From assembly GCF_001509835.1 (NCBI RefSeq), contig NZ_JXTJ01000007.1, forward strand, positions 62,001-126,000: a stretch of 64,000 nucleotides of DNA. Reading direction: 5' to 3'. The position numbers and the translations under genes are program-made. How positions within the stretch are numbered: position 1 is the stretch's first letter; every line of letters starts with the position of its first letter. The notes under the pieces are model-generated. The model saw nothing but the letters and a program-made list of their open reading frames with translations. It ran no database searches and had not been told where the DNA came from. Positions 48,320-57,386 of the stretch are shown here, piece after piece. The stretch comes from Allobosea sp. WAO (GTDB lineage: Bacteria > Pseudomonadota > Alphaproteobacteria > Rhizobiales > Beijerinckiaceae).

Positions 48320-49228
48320 ATGGCTTTGGCGGACGCAAGCTACTGGCCGTGGACCGACCGGAAGGGACGCTTCGACGCGCTCCGCGCCGGCTGCTTCGCT
48401 CTCGTTCTGATGCCGGCCGCCTACCTCGCCTATCAGGCCTTCGCCCACCAGCTCGGCTCGAAGCCCTGGACGCAGGCAGTGCACGACACCGGCACCTGGA
48501 GCCTGCGCATCCTCGTCATCACCCTCGCGGTGACGCCGCTGCGCCGCATCCTCGACTGGAACCGGCTGATCGGTATCCGCCGCATGCTCGGCCTCTCGGC
48601 CCTCGCCTACGCGCTCGGGCACCTGACGCTCTACTGCATCGATCTCGGCTTCGACTGGGGGCTGATCGCCTCCGAGATCGTCAAGCGCTTCTATCTCATC
48701 GTCGGCATCACGGCGCTGATCGGCCTCGTCGCGCTGGGAGCGACCTCGACCGACGGCATGATCCGCCGGCTCGGCTCGGCGCGCTGGCAACAATTGCACA
48801 GCCTCGTCTACGCGATCGCCATGCTCGGCCTGTTCCATTTCGCCTTGCAGTCGAAGATCGACGTGACCCAGCCGGTGCTGCTCGCCGGGCTCTTCGCGCT
48901 GCTGATGGCCTATCGTGGCCTGAATCGCCTGGGCATTCCGCTGAGCTTTACTTCGCTCGCCCTGACCGCGCTCGGGACCGGCCTCGCGACGGCACTGGCC
49001 GAGACCGCCTGGTACGCCTTCGCGACCGGTGCCTCGGCCTGGCTGATCTTCCAGGCCAATGCCGACGTCATCGCCTACCAGGACTGGACGGCGCTGCGCC
49101 CCGGCCATTGGGTCGCGCTCGTCGGCCTGGGCCTGGCGCTGCTGCATCTCTGGCGCAAGCCGGCGCAGCGGCCGGCGCGGCGCGAGCGTCGTCCCGCGCA
49201 GCCGGTCTCCACGGCCGCACCGGGCTGA
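48320..49228 (+). CDS. msrQ: MsrQ-like haem-binding membrane subunit
   Basis: A 302-residue inner-membrane protein with six or more helices of the ferric-reductase-like fold. Haem-ligand His candidates are in YALGHLTLY, QLHSLVYAIAMLGLFHF and related helices, as in MsrQ (YedZ). MsrQ passes electrons from the quinone pool or flavins to the periplasmic methionine-sulfoxide reductase MsrP. The C-terminus carries an extra hydrophobic and Arg-rich extension (about 90 residues beyond the E. coli length). AGGGAGCGAGG precedes the ATG. No msrP gene is adjacent, which is unusual. Confidence 0.85.
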   Translation: MALADASYWPWTDRKGRFDALRAGCFALVLMPAAYLAYQAFAHQLGSKPWTQAVHDTGTWSLRILVITLAVTPLRRILDWNRLIGIRRMLGLSALAYALGHLTLYCIDLGFDWGLIASEIVKRFYLIVGITALIGLVALGATSTDGMIRRLGSARWQQLHSLVYAIAMLGLFHFALQSKIDVTQPVLLAGLFALLMAYRGLNRLGIPLSFTSLALTALGTGLATALAETAWYAFATGASAWLIFQANADVIAYQDWTALRPGHWVALVGLGLALLHLWRKPAQRPARRERRPAQPVSTAAPG

Positions 49229-49232
49229 CTCT

Positions 49233-50492
49233 TCAGCCCTCGCGGCGCGCCAGTTCCAGCAGCGTCTCGAGCAGAACGCGGATGGCGATGCCGGCGTCGA
49301 GCTCGCTCATATTCTCCAGCGGCGAATGGCTGATGCCCTTCTCGCAGCGCACGAACAGCATCGCCGCCGGGCAGAAGGCCGCCATCGCCATCGCGTCATG
49401 GCCGGCGCCGGAGGGCAGGCGCCGCGCTGTCAGATTGGTGCCGGTACGGGCGATGCCAGTGGCGAAGGCCTCCTGCAGACCCTCGTCCATCGGCACGGCT
49501 TTCGACTGGGAATAAGGCGTGATCTCGAGGCGGACACCACGCCGCGCGGCAATCTCGCCGAAACGCGCCTGAATGGCGGCATCCATGCTCGCCACGGTCT
49601 GATTGGCCGGAGCGCGGAAATCGATGGTGAAGTCGACGGCGCCCGGCACGACATTGGTCGCGCCCGGGTCAGGCCGAAAGACGCCGACGGTGCCGAGTGC
49701 CTGGTCATGGCCGCGGGCGATCTCTTCCAGCGCCAGTGCCATCTCGGCGGCGGCGGCGAGCGCGTCCTTGCGCAGCGCCATCGGCACGGTGCCGGCATGG
49801 CCGGCCTCGCCGGTGACCCGGACGCGGGCGCGTTTCTGCGCGGCGATGGCGGTGACGATGCCGACCGCCTCGCCGGAAGCCTCCAGCACCGGTCCCTGCT
49901 CGATATGGACTTCGAGATAGGCCTTCAGCGAGCCCGGCTTGCGGGCGAGGCCGGCAATGCCCGCCGGATCGCCGCCGAACTTCACCAGCGCATCGCGCAG
50001 CTTGACGCCGTCGGCGTCGGTGCCCTCGAGCCAGGCCGGCCGGTACTCGCCGATCAGCGCGTGCGAGGTCGAAAGATCGGTCGGGAACCGCACGGTCTCC
50101 TCATCCCCGAAGGCGACGACCTCGAGCGCGAAGGGCAGGACGATGCCGGCATCGCGCAAGGCCTGCGCCGCAAGGATGCCGGCGACGACACCGAGATTGC
50201 CGTCGAAGCGGCCGCCATCCTTGACCGTGTCGATGTGCGAGCCGATCAGCACGGCCGGCAGGCCGGGCTTTGCGCCCTCGCGCCGACCTTGCACCGAGCC
50301 GGCGGCATCGATGAAGGCGGTGAGGCCAGCGACCTCCATCGCGCCCTTGGTCCACTCCGCCGCCTGGCGATGCGCCGGCGACAGATAGAGCCGGGTCAGC
50401 TTGCCCGGCTCCTCGGTGAAGCGGTTGAGGCCGGCGAGCGCCGCGAAGGCGCGGGCGCCGAGCACGGCGGCGGAAGGAAGGGTCGCGGTCAT
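49233..50492 (-). CDS. M20 amidase/N-carbamoyl-amino-acid hydrolase
   Basis: A 419-residue member of the hydantoinase/carbamoylase (HyuC, AllC) group of M20 enzymes. It shows GSHIDTVKDGGRFDGNLG (metal site), FGDEETVRFP (catalytic Glu pair), HIEQGPVLEASG and SGAGHDAMAMA. These enzymes release ammonia and CO2 from N-carbamoyl amino acids or allantoate. It is convergent with msrQ and shares the leftward direction of the following SDR gene. The specific substrate cannot be read from sequence. Confidence 0.9.
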   Translation of the reverse strand: MTATLPSAAVLGARAFAALAGLNRFTEEPGKLTRLYLSPAHRQAAEWTKGAMEVAGLTAFIDAAGSVQGRREGAKPGLPAVLIGSHIDTVKDGGRFDGNLGVVAGILAAQALRDAGIVLPFALEVVAFGDEETVRFPTDLSTSHALIGEYRPAWLEGTDADGVKLRDALVKFGGDPAGIAGLARKPGSLKAYLEVHIEQGPVLEASGEAVGIVTAIAAQKRARVRVTGEAGHAGTVPMALRKDALAAAAEMALALEEIARGHDQALGTVGVFRPDPGATNVVPGAVDFTIDFRAPANQTVASMDAAIQARFGEIAARRGVRLEITPYSQSKAVPMDEGLQEAFATGIARTGTNLTARRLPSGAGHDAMAMAAFCPAAMLFVRCEKGISHSPLENMSELDAGIAIRVLLETLLELARREG

Positions 50493-50573
50493 GGGGCCAT
50501 ATTAAGAGGGGCGCCGGCCGGGTGGCCAGCGCCGTTTCGAAATCGCGGCAATCGCCTGCCGCAGCTCTTTCGC

Positions 50574-51320
50574 TCAGTAGGTGGCGCGTCCGCCCGAGAG
50601 GTCGAAGACGCCGCCGGTGGTGAAGCTGTTCTCGGCGGAGGCGAGGAAGGCGACCATGGCGGCGACCTCGTCGACCTGCAGGAAGCGCCCGCGCGGGATC
50701 TTCGAGAGCATGTAGTCGATATGCTCCTGGGTGATCTGGTCGAAGATGCGGGTCTTGGCGGCGGCGGGGGTGATGCAGTTCACCGCGATATCCTGCGTCG
50801 CCAGCTCCTTGCCGAGCGACTTGGTCAGCGCGATCACCGCCGCCTTCGAGGCGGAATAGGCGGAGGCGGTCGGATTGCCCTCCTTGCCGGCGATCGAGGC
50901 GACCAGCACCAGCCGGCCGTAATTGCGCTTGATCATGCCGGGGACCACGGCCTGGCAGCAATGCAGCGTGCCATCGACATTGAGCCGCATCACCTTGGCC
51001 CATTCGTCGAGCGGGTATTCCCAGGTCTTGCGGTTGGGGCCGGCGATGCCGGCGCTGGTGACGAGGATGTCGACGCTGCCGAGCCGCTTCTCGAGCTCGG
51101 CGGCGGCCTCGTTCACGGCCGCGGCGTCGGTGACGTCGATCCCGAGCCCGCTGGCCTCACCGCCGATCGCGGCGGCCGCCTCCTTGGCGAGCTTGCCGTC
51201 CAGATCCCAGATCGCGACCTTGGCGCCGCTCTTGGCGAAACGCTCGGCAACGGCGCGGCCAATGCCCTGCGCGCCGCCGGTGACGATGGCAACACGGCCG
51301 GCTAAATCGATTTGATTCAT
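50574..51320 (-). CDS. Short-chain dehydrogenase/reductase
   Basis: A 248-residue classical SDR. The nucleotide-binding TGGAQGIG lies at residues 14-21, VTSAGIAG near 86-93, and the catalytic SIAGK and YSASK near 140-158. An acidic residue at the end of strand 2 (WDLDG) favours NAD. The C-terminal TTGGVFDLSGGRATY is typical. It lies 80 bases upstream of the M20 gene in the same direction and may share its pathway. The substrate is unknown. Confidence 0.9.
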   Translation of the reverse strand: MNQIDLAGRVAIVTGGAQGIGRAVAERFAKSGAKVAIWDLDGKLAKEAAAAIGGEASGLGIDVTDAAAVNEAAAELEKRLGSVDILVTSAGIAGPNRKTWEYPLDEWAKVMRLNVDGTLHCCQAVVPGMIKRNYGRLVLVASIAGKEGNPTASAYSASKAAVIALTKSLGKELATQDIAVNCITPAAAKTRIFDQITQEHIDYMLSKIPRGRFLQVDEVAAMVAFLASAENSFTTGGVFDLSGGRATY

Positions 51321-51428
51321 GAAAACAACGCCCCTCCCTGATGAAGCCCTGGCAATCTAGCGCAAAGCCGGCGCGCGCGAAGGCCTGTTTTCAAGGGGAG
51401 AGGGTTGCAGTCGCGCAATGCCGGCGGC

Positions 51429-52886
51429 TCAGCCGGCATTGCGGAAGGCGGCCGGGCTGAACAGCGTGCGCAGGAGGATGCCGAGGTCGAGCCAGAACGA
51501 CCAGTTGTCGATGTACCAATGGTCGTAGGCGATGCGGCGCGCCATCTTCTCGTCGGTGTCGGTCTCGCCACGCAGGCCGTTGACCTGGGCCCAGCCGGTG
51601 ATGCCCGGCTTGACGTTGTGGCGGCGGGCATAGAGCGCGATCTTGCGCTGGTACTCGCGATCATGGGCGAGCGCGTGCGGCCGTGGGCCGACCAGCGACA
51701 TCTGCCCGGCGATGACGTTGAGCAGCTGCGGCAGCTCGTCGAGGTTGTAGCGGCGCAGGAAGCGGCCGACCCGCGTGATGCGCGGATCGCCGCGCGTCGC
51801 CTGGCGGATCACGGCGCCGTCATCGGTCGTGGTCATCGTCCGGAACTTGAAGATCCGGAACGGCTCCTGGTTGAAGCCGAAGCGGCGCTGCAGGAACAGC
51901 ACCGGCCCCTTCGAGTCGAGCCGGACCGCCAGCGCGATCAGGAGCAGCAGCGGCAGGCTCGCGACCAGGATGACACTGGCTGCGCAGATGTCGAAAATGC
52001 GCTTGAACACGACCTGGGCGAAGGTAAGCGCCGGCCGCGTCAGGCGCAGCGAGGCGAGCGAGCCGACGCGCACGATGTGCGGGTTATCGAAGCGGTCCAT
52101 GATGCGCTCGGGCGTCATGTGGATGGCGACCGGCAGGTTCATGAAGGCGTCGACGCAGGCGTCGATCGTCTCCTGATCGGCCCAGGGCAGCGCGATGAAG
52201 ACGGCATCGGGCTTGAGATCGCGCGCCCGCGCCGAGGCGGTGGCGAGGTCGGCCGCCAGCGCGGCCGCGGGATCGTTGATGCGGCGCGCATCGTTGCTGC
52301 GCAGGAAGGCGACGTCGACGATGGAAAAGCCGATGTTCCAGGGCTGATGGCGCGAGACGAAGGACATCACCTCGCTCTCGCGGCCGATCAGGAAGACCCT
52401 TTCCGAGGTGATCCGGCCGGTCTTGCTCGCCATCGACACCGCCCGCACGATCCCCGAGCGCGCGAGCGCCACCAGCGGAATGCCGGCGAGATAGGTCACG
52501 ATCACCACCACGCGCGAATAGTGGTCGACGATCTTGGCGAGGAAGACGAAGGCGATGAAGGCGACCATCGCCATGTTCCAGACCGTGAAGGCCGAGGCGA
52601 TCTGGCCCTTGGTCGAAAGGTAGTTGGCGAGCTGGTAGCGTCCGCGCAGCGCGTTGATGAAGACGAAGATCGCAGCGATCATCGAGGCGAGCTCGAGGGT
52701 GATCTTGCTGTTGCCGAAATCGCCATAGGCATAGAGGTGATAGGCGACGGAGGTGCCAGTCACGATCGCCAGCACCATGACCACGTCGACGAGCGCGGTG
52801 ATCAGGCCGATCCAGTGGCGCAGTGAGTTGGCGCGTTCATCCGCGGCAGAGGCGGCGGCGTAGTTCAGGTCGTTGACAGTCATCAT
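51429..52886 (-). CDS. Undecaprenyl-phosphate glycosyl-1-phosphotransferase (WcaJ type)
   Basis: A 485-residue initiating enzyme for exopolysaccharide synthesis. It transfers a sugar-1-phosphate, usually glucose, from UDP-sugar to undecaprenyl phosphate at the inner membrane. The N-terminal half has four helices and a CoA_binding_3-like domain (residues about 150-270). The C-terminal bacterial sugar transferase begins at KRIFDICAASVILVAS and contains PVLFLQRRFGFN, FKFRTM and DELPQLLNVIAGQMSLVGPRP. Two adjacent ATGs (52886, 52883) start it. It faces away from the WecG-like gene, and both probably belong to one polysaccharide cluster. Confidence 0.92.
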   Translation of the reverse strand: MMTVNDLNYAAASAADERANSLRHWIGLITALVDVVMVLAIVTGTSVAYHLYAYGDFGNSKITLELASMIAAIFVFINALRGRYQLANYLSTKGQIASAFTVWNMAMVAFIAFVFLAKIVDHYSRVVVIVTYLAGIPLVALARSGIVRAVSMASKTGRITSERVFLIGRESEVMSFVSRHQPWNIGFSIVDVAFLRSNDARRINDPAAALAADLATASARARDLKPDAVFIALPWADQETIDACVDAFMNLPVAIHMTPERIMDRFDNPHIVRVGSLASLRLTRPALTFAQVVFKRIFDICAASVILVASLPLLLLIALAVRLDSKGPVLFLQRRFGFNQEPFRIFKFRTMTTTDDGAVIRQATRGDPRITRVGRFLRRYNLDELPQLLNVIAGQMSLVGPRPHALAHDREYQRKIALYARRHNVKPGITGWAQVNGLRGETDTDEKMARRIAYDHWYIDNWSFWLDLGILLRTLFSPAAFRNAG

Positions 52887-53226
52887 CCGGCATCTCGCTC
52901 CCGAGCGGCCCGGATCGGGACAAGTCTCCAGATCAGCGCCGCTCTTGCGGCAGGGGTGGCAAGCGCGATGCCGGCCTCACCACGCGTAGGCAGGCCCGAA
53001 AACCTGCCGTTACGGCACGATTCCGGCATGGTCGGTAAGGAAGCCGGGGAGCGGCGTGCCATTTCGGAACACGCCAGACCCGAACCGGAACGGGACAGGT
53101 CCCGGGCCGACTGAAGATTCGATTTACTTTGGGAACGGGTTCGCCTTGACCGACCTTGCAAATACCCCAAGACATGCGCCGCTGCCGTCGCCATGGCGGC
53201 GCATGCTTGCCCGAGCCGAAACCGCG

Positions 53227-54030
53227 ATGAACGCCTTCTCAGCTCCTTATGCGCAGCCCCTGGTCGGGCGTATGCCGGCTATCGAGGCGCCGCGGCGGGA
53301 TATCGTCGGCGTGCAGGTCGCAGCCTTGAGCCGTGATCAGGCGCTGGCGCTGATCGAGCGCGCCTTCGACCAGAAGCGTCATTTGCGGCTGGCCTATTGC
53401 AATGCCCATCTCGCCAATGTCGCGGCTAACGATCCGGCTCTGCGGGCCGCGCTCGGCGGCTTCCTCGTCCTACCCGACGGGATCGGCGTCGACCTAGCCT
53501 CGCAGTTGCTCCACGGCAGCCACTTTCCGGCCAATCTCAACGGCACCGATTTCACGCCCGCGCTGCTCGCGGCGCGGGGCACGCCGCTGCGCGTGATGCT
53601 GCTCGGCGGCAAGCCCGGCGTCGCCGAACGCGCCGCGGCGCGGCTGCAGGCCGAGCATCCCCGGCACGACTTCAAGGTGCTCGGGCATGGCTATTTCTCG
53701 CCCGACGAGGAGCCGGCGCTCCTCGCCCGCCTCGAGCGCGAGCGCCCCGACCTCCTGCTCGTCGCCTTCGGCAATCCGCGCCAGGAGCGCTGGATCGCCG
53801 AGAAGCTGAATGCGCGCCATTGCAGCGTCGCCGCCGGGATCGGCGCGTTCTTCGACTTCCTGGCCGGCGAGGTGACGCGGGCGCCGCTCCTTGTCCGCCG
53901 CCTGCGGATGGAATGGCTCTACCGGCTCTGGCTCGAGCCCGCCCGACTCTGGCGGCGCTATGTCGTCGGCAATCCGGTCTTCCTGATGCGCGTGCTGCGG
54001 CAACGTCTCGCGGGACGCAATCCGACGTGA
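53227..54030 (+). CDS. WecG/TagA/CpsF-type glycosyltransferase
   Basis: A 267-residue glycosyltransferase of family GT26 if it starts at the ATG at 53227. In-frame starts at 53056 and 53203 are possible, and none has a strong ribosome site. Family motifs are FLVLPDGIGVDLASQLLHG, NGTDFTPALLA, LLLVAFGNPRQERWI and GAFFDFLAGEVTRAP. Members add N-acetylmannosaminuronic acid, glucose or similar to a lipid-linked intermediate at the inner membrane. The stop overlaps the GTG of the next gene (GTGA), so the two are coupled. Confidence 0.88.
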   Translation: MNAFSAPYAQPLVGRMPAIEAPRRDIVGVQVAALSRDQALALIERAFDQKRHLRLAYCNAHLANVAANDPALRAALGGFLVLPDGIGVDLASQLLHGSHFPANLNGTDFTPALLAARGTPLRVMLLGGKPGVAERAAARLQAEHPRHDFKVLGHGYFSPDEEPALLARLERERPDLLLVAFGNPRQERWIAEKLNARHCSVAAGIGAFFDFLAGEVTRAPLLVRRLRMEWLYRLWLEPARLWRRYVVGNPVFLMRVLRQRLAGRNPT

Positions 54031-54923
54031 GCAGCCTCAGCGTCGCGATCGCGACCCCGAGCTATTCCGGCGATTTCGAGCGTTGCCGCCTGCTCTGCGC
54101 CAGCATCGACCGCTTCGTCAGCGGCCACGCCATGCATTACCTGCTGGTCGAGGACCGCGACCTCAAGCTGTTCGCACCCCTGGCCGGGCCGCGCCGACAG
54201 GTGATTCCGGAATCGGCGCTGCTGCCGCGCTGGCTCTCTTCCTGGCCAGATCCGCTCAGCCTCGGGCGCCGGCGGGTCTGGACCGGCCCCGGCGCGCTCA
54301 TGCGTGGCATCCCGCCGCTGCGCGGCTGGCACGCCCAGCAATTGCGCAAGCTCGCCTTGCCGCTGAAGGCCAGCGAAGAGATCACACTCTTCGCCGATTC
54401 CGACATGATCTTCCTGCGGCCTTTCGACGTCGCGAGCCTATCCAGGGCAGACGGGGTGCGGCTCTATCGCAAGCCCGGCGGCATCACCCAGGAGATGGAG
54501 CGCCATCGCGGTTGGTGCGAGGTTGCGAGCCGCCTGCTCGGCCTGCCGGAACCGGCCTTCCCGAGCGCCGACTACATCAACAATCTGGTGAGCTGGCGCC
54601 GCGACAACGTCGTCGCAATGATGGCGCGGATCGAGCAGCAGAGCGGGCGCGACTGGGTCTCGGCCATCGCCGCCAACCGGCAATTCTCCGAATACATGTT
54701 CTACGGCTATTTCGTCGAGCGCGTGCGCGGCCTTGCCGAAGCCGACCACTGGCCCGAGGCCCTCGAGCTCTGCAAGGTCTACTGGGTCGACGAGGATGTC
54801 GGCGGCATCGCCGGCCTGCGCTCCTTCGAGGAGGTGCTCGGGCCGAGCCAGGTCGCGGTCGGCGTGCAGTCCTTCACCGGCGTGCCGCTCGACCGGCTCT
54901 GGGCCCTGTTCGAGGCGCAATAG
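54027..54923 (+). CDS. DUF6492-like putative glycosyltransferase
   Basis: A 298-residue soluble protein that starts like a GT-A fold (SLSVAIATPSYSGDFERCRLLCASIDRF). It has a DxD-like metal motif at LFADSDMIFLRPFD and a FPSADYINNLVSWRRDN segment. I recall this pattern from the DUF6492 family found in exopolysaccharide clusters. The activity is not established. The GTG start overlaps the stop of the GT26 gene. It probably adds a sugar in the same pathway. Confidence 0.7.
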   Translation: MSSLSVAIATPSYSGDFERCRLLCASIDRFVSGHAMHYLLVEDRDLKLFAPLAGPRRQVIPESALLPRWLSSWPDPLSLGRRRVWTGPGALMRGIPPLRGWHAQQLRKLALPLKASEEITLFADSDMIFLRPFDVASLSRADGVRLYRKPGGITQEMERHRGWCEVASRLLGLPEPAFPSADYINNLVSWRRDNVVAMMARIEQQSGRDWVSAIAANRQFSEYMFYGYFVERVRGLAEADHWPEALELCKVYWVDEDVGGIAGLRSFEEVLGPSQVAVGVQSFTGVPLDRLWALFEAQ

Positions 54924-54939
54924 GACTGCGCGGCGCCAG

Positions 54940-56169
54940 TCAGCGCCCCCGGCCGAGCAGCCGATAGGTGAAGATCGTCGAGAGCAGATAGAGCGCCCCG
55001 AAGACGCCGTTGAGCCAGTACGCCCAGCTGCCATCGGCGCCGTGCCGCGTCATCACCCAGGAGATCAGCGCCGCCTTGAGCGCCGCGATCGCGCAGAGCA
55101 GCAGCACACGCGAGCCGGTGCGCTCGCGAGCATAGAGCAACTCGGCCTGGTACTCGACGAGATTGCGGAAGGCCGGCACCAGCAACATCGGCAGGAAGAG
55201 ATAGGAGGCGAGCGCGACATTGTTGCCGAGCGCCCGCGGGAACAGCGCCAGCAGCAGGATGATCGCGACGAGCCCGGCGATCGAAACCGCCGCGATGGCG
55301 AGCTCGACCAGGACCTGACGCCCGGCGCCGCCGCGCAGGCCGCGATCCTGCATAATCTTCTGCACCAGCATCTGGTTGAAACTGCGCACCGGCATGGCGG
55401 TGAGGTCGATGACGCGCATCGCGATCGCGTAGAGCCCGGCGACGCGGTCCCCGGCGAAGCCTAGCATCAGGAGCTTGTCGAGCTCGGCCTGCAGGTAGAA
55501 CAGAATGTCGGCGGCGCCAGCCGAGAGCGCATCGGCCATGCGGCGCGGATAGAGCGCTGGCACGAAGGCAAGGCGCACTTTCGGCATGAAGACGAGGAAG
55601 GCGAGCAGCGCCGAGAGCAGGGTCGCGCAGAGATAGGCGAAGGCCCAGACGGTCAGCGTCGTCTGGCCCTGGACGTAGAACAGCAGCGCCGCGAGGGTCC
55701 GCAAGCCCGAGCCGATGATGACGAGCAGGGCCGCCTCGCGAAAGCGGCGCATGCCGTTGTTGATGATCGCGACAAGCTCGACCAGGCGCCAGCCCAGCAC
55801 CTCGGCGAGGATGATCAGCGCGAAGGGCAGGAGCGCGACCTTGCCGGCGAAGAGAAGCGCGTAGGCCACCCAGCCGGCGAGCAGGATCACCGGCAGCGAA
55901 GCGAAGCCGAGCCCGGCGAAGCCGGCGAGATAGGCGCCGAGCAGGCGCGGCTTGACGGTGGCGACGCGGTAGACCGGCGAGACGAAGCCGAAGGCGAGCA
56001 GGCGCGAGAGAATGACGCCCGTCGCCGAGGCGGTGGCGAAAATGCCGAACTCGCCCAGGGTCAACGTATTCGCAACGATGAGGAAGTAGACAAGGGAGAT
56101 GACGAGCCGGCCGGCGGAGCCGCTCAGGATGGTGAGGTAGGCGGCGATGGAGGCGCGGTCGGGCGACAT
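54940..56169 (-). CDS. Polysaccharide flippase (Wzx/MATE-like)
   Basis: A 409-residue inner-membrane protein with about 12 predicted helices and the pattern of the polysaccharide transporter family: an N-terminal LTILSGSAGRLVISLVYFLIVANTLTLGEFGIFA segment (seen in pieces) and a FMPKVRLAF loop. It would flip the lipid-linked repeat unit to the periplasm. It is convergent with the DUF6492-like gene and divergent from the GH10 gene. Start at ATG 56169. Confidence 0.85.
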   Translation of the reverse strand: MSPDRASIAAYLTILSGSAGRLVISLVYFLIVANTLTLGEFGIFATASATGVILSRLLAFGFVSPVYRVATVKPRLLGAYLAGFAGLGFASLPVILLAGWVAYALLFAGKVALLPFALIILAEVLGWRLVELVAIINNGMRRFREAALLVIIGSGLRTLAALLFYVQGQTTLTVWAFAYLCATLLSALLAFLVFMPKVRLAFVPALYPRRMADALSAGAADILFYLQAELDKLLMLGFAGDRVAGLYAIAMRVIDLTAMPVRSFNQMLVQKIMQDRGLRGGAGRQVLVELAIAAVSIAGLVAIILLLALFPRALGNNVALASYLFLPMLLVPAFRNLVEYQAELLYARERTGSRVLLLCAIAALKAALISWVMTRHGADGSWAYWLNGVFGALYLLSTIFTYRLLGRGR

Positions 56170-56314
56170 GAAGTCCGTTTCGACAGATCGGCTGGCCCGT
56201 TCCGTGCCTCAGGCAGGGCGGAGATCGCCCCGTGTCTAGCGCATACGCGTTGAGCGACCCTAAACGAAACGGGGCCATGCCCGGCCGCGGAACGCAACTG
56301 TCGGGGATCGCGCC

Positions 56315-57382
56315 ATGAAAGCCATTTCGCGCCGGGATGCGCTGGGCGGAGCCGCCGGCTTCGCCGCGGCTGCCCTCGCCGGCGACGGCGCCGGCGCTGA
56401 ACCAGCGCGGGCGCCGATCCCCTATGGCTCGGCGGCGCAGATCGAGACCTTTCGCGCCGATGCGCGCTATCGCGAGGCGCTGACGCGGTATTGCGACGTG
56501 ATCGTGCCGATGAACGACCTGAAATGGGAGGCGCTGCGCCATGACCGCGCCCGCTTCGACTTTTCCGGGGCGGACGAGCTGGTCGACTTCGCGCTGAAGA
56601 ACGGCAAGGCGCTGCGCGGCCACGCGCTGCTCTGGGGCATGGCGCTGCCGCCCTGGGCCAAGGAGATGTCGAGCCGGGCCGAGGCCGAGCGCGAGCTGAC
56701 GCGGCATATCGAGGTCGTGGTCGACCGCTACAAGGGCAAGATCGCGACCTGGGACGTGGTCAACGAGGTGATCGCCTTCGACCCCAAGCCGGGCGAGCCC
56801 TATCGCGACACGATCTGGCAGCGCCTGCTCGGACCGGGCCATATCGAGATCGCCTTCCGCACCGCGGCGCGGGTCGATCCGAAGGCGCGGCTCGTACTGA
56901 ACGACTTCAATTTCGAGGAAGCGGGAGCGGGCATAGTGGCCCGCCGCAGGATCGCGCTCGATATCGTACGCCGCCTCCAGGACAAGGGCATCCCGATCCA
57001 CGGGGTCGGCATGCAGGCGCATCTCTATGCAGAGAATGCGATCGACAGCGACGGCGTACGCAACTTCGTCGCCGATCTCGGCAAGCTCGGCGTCGGGGTC
57101 GAGGTCACCGAGCTCGACGTGATCGACTGGAAGCTGCCGCGCGATACCGGCGTACGGGACCGGGCCGCGGCCAAGTTGGTTTCGACCTATCTCGAAGCCG
57201 TTGTGGCAGGCGGGCAGCCCAAGGCGATCGTCACCTGGGGCCTGACCGACCGCTACAGCTGGGTGCACGAGACCTTCCCGCGCAAGGATTCGGCCAAGGC
57301 AAGGCCCTTGCCGCTCGACGAGGACTACCGCCCCAAACCGATGATGCAGGTGCTCGAACGCTACCGAAGCGGCCGGGCCTGA
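56315..57382 (+). CDS. GH10 glycosidase (endo-1,4-beta-xylanase-like)
   Basis: A 355-residue exported GH10 family enzyme. A twin-arginine signal (SRRDALGGAAG) leads to a TIM barrel with the catalytic acid/base Glu151 in WDVVNEV and the nucleophile Glu266 in EVTELDV. HALLWG (near 103-108) and VGMQAHLY are also family motifs. GH10 enzymes cleave beta-1,4-xylan and sometimes cellobiosides. Inside a polysaccharide cluster it more likely trims or processes the exopolysaccharide itself, as ExoK-type glycanases do. It lies 5 bases before the Wzc-like frame and is probably co-transcribed. Confidence 0.9.
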   Translation: MKAISRRDALGGAAGFAAAALAGDGAGAEPARAPIPYGSAAQIETFRADARYREALTRYCDVIVPMNDLKWEALRHDRARFDFSGADELVDFALKNGKALRGHALLWGMALPPWAKEMSSRAEAERELTRHIEVVVDRYKGKIATWDVVNEVIAFDPKPGEPYRDTIWQRLLGPGHIEIAFRTAARVDPKARLVLNDFNFEEAGAGIVARRRIALDIVRRLQDKGIPIHGVGMQAHLYAENAIDSDGVRNFVADLGKLGVGVEVTELDVIDWKLPRDTGVRDRAAAKLVSTYLEAVVAGGQPKAIVTWGLTDRYSWVHETFPRKDSAKARPLPLDEDYRPKPMMQVLERYRSGRA

Positions 57383-57386
57383 CCGA

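Noticed and set aside
47504..51320. Treating the HAD, MsrQ, M20 and SDR genes as one pathway
   Set aside because: Directions alternate and there is no coupling except the leftward SDR and M20 pair. No shared substrate logic is visible.
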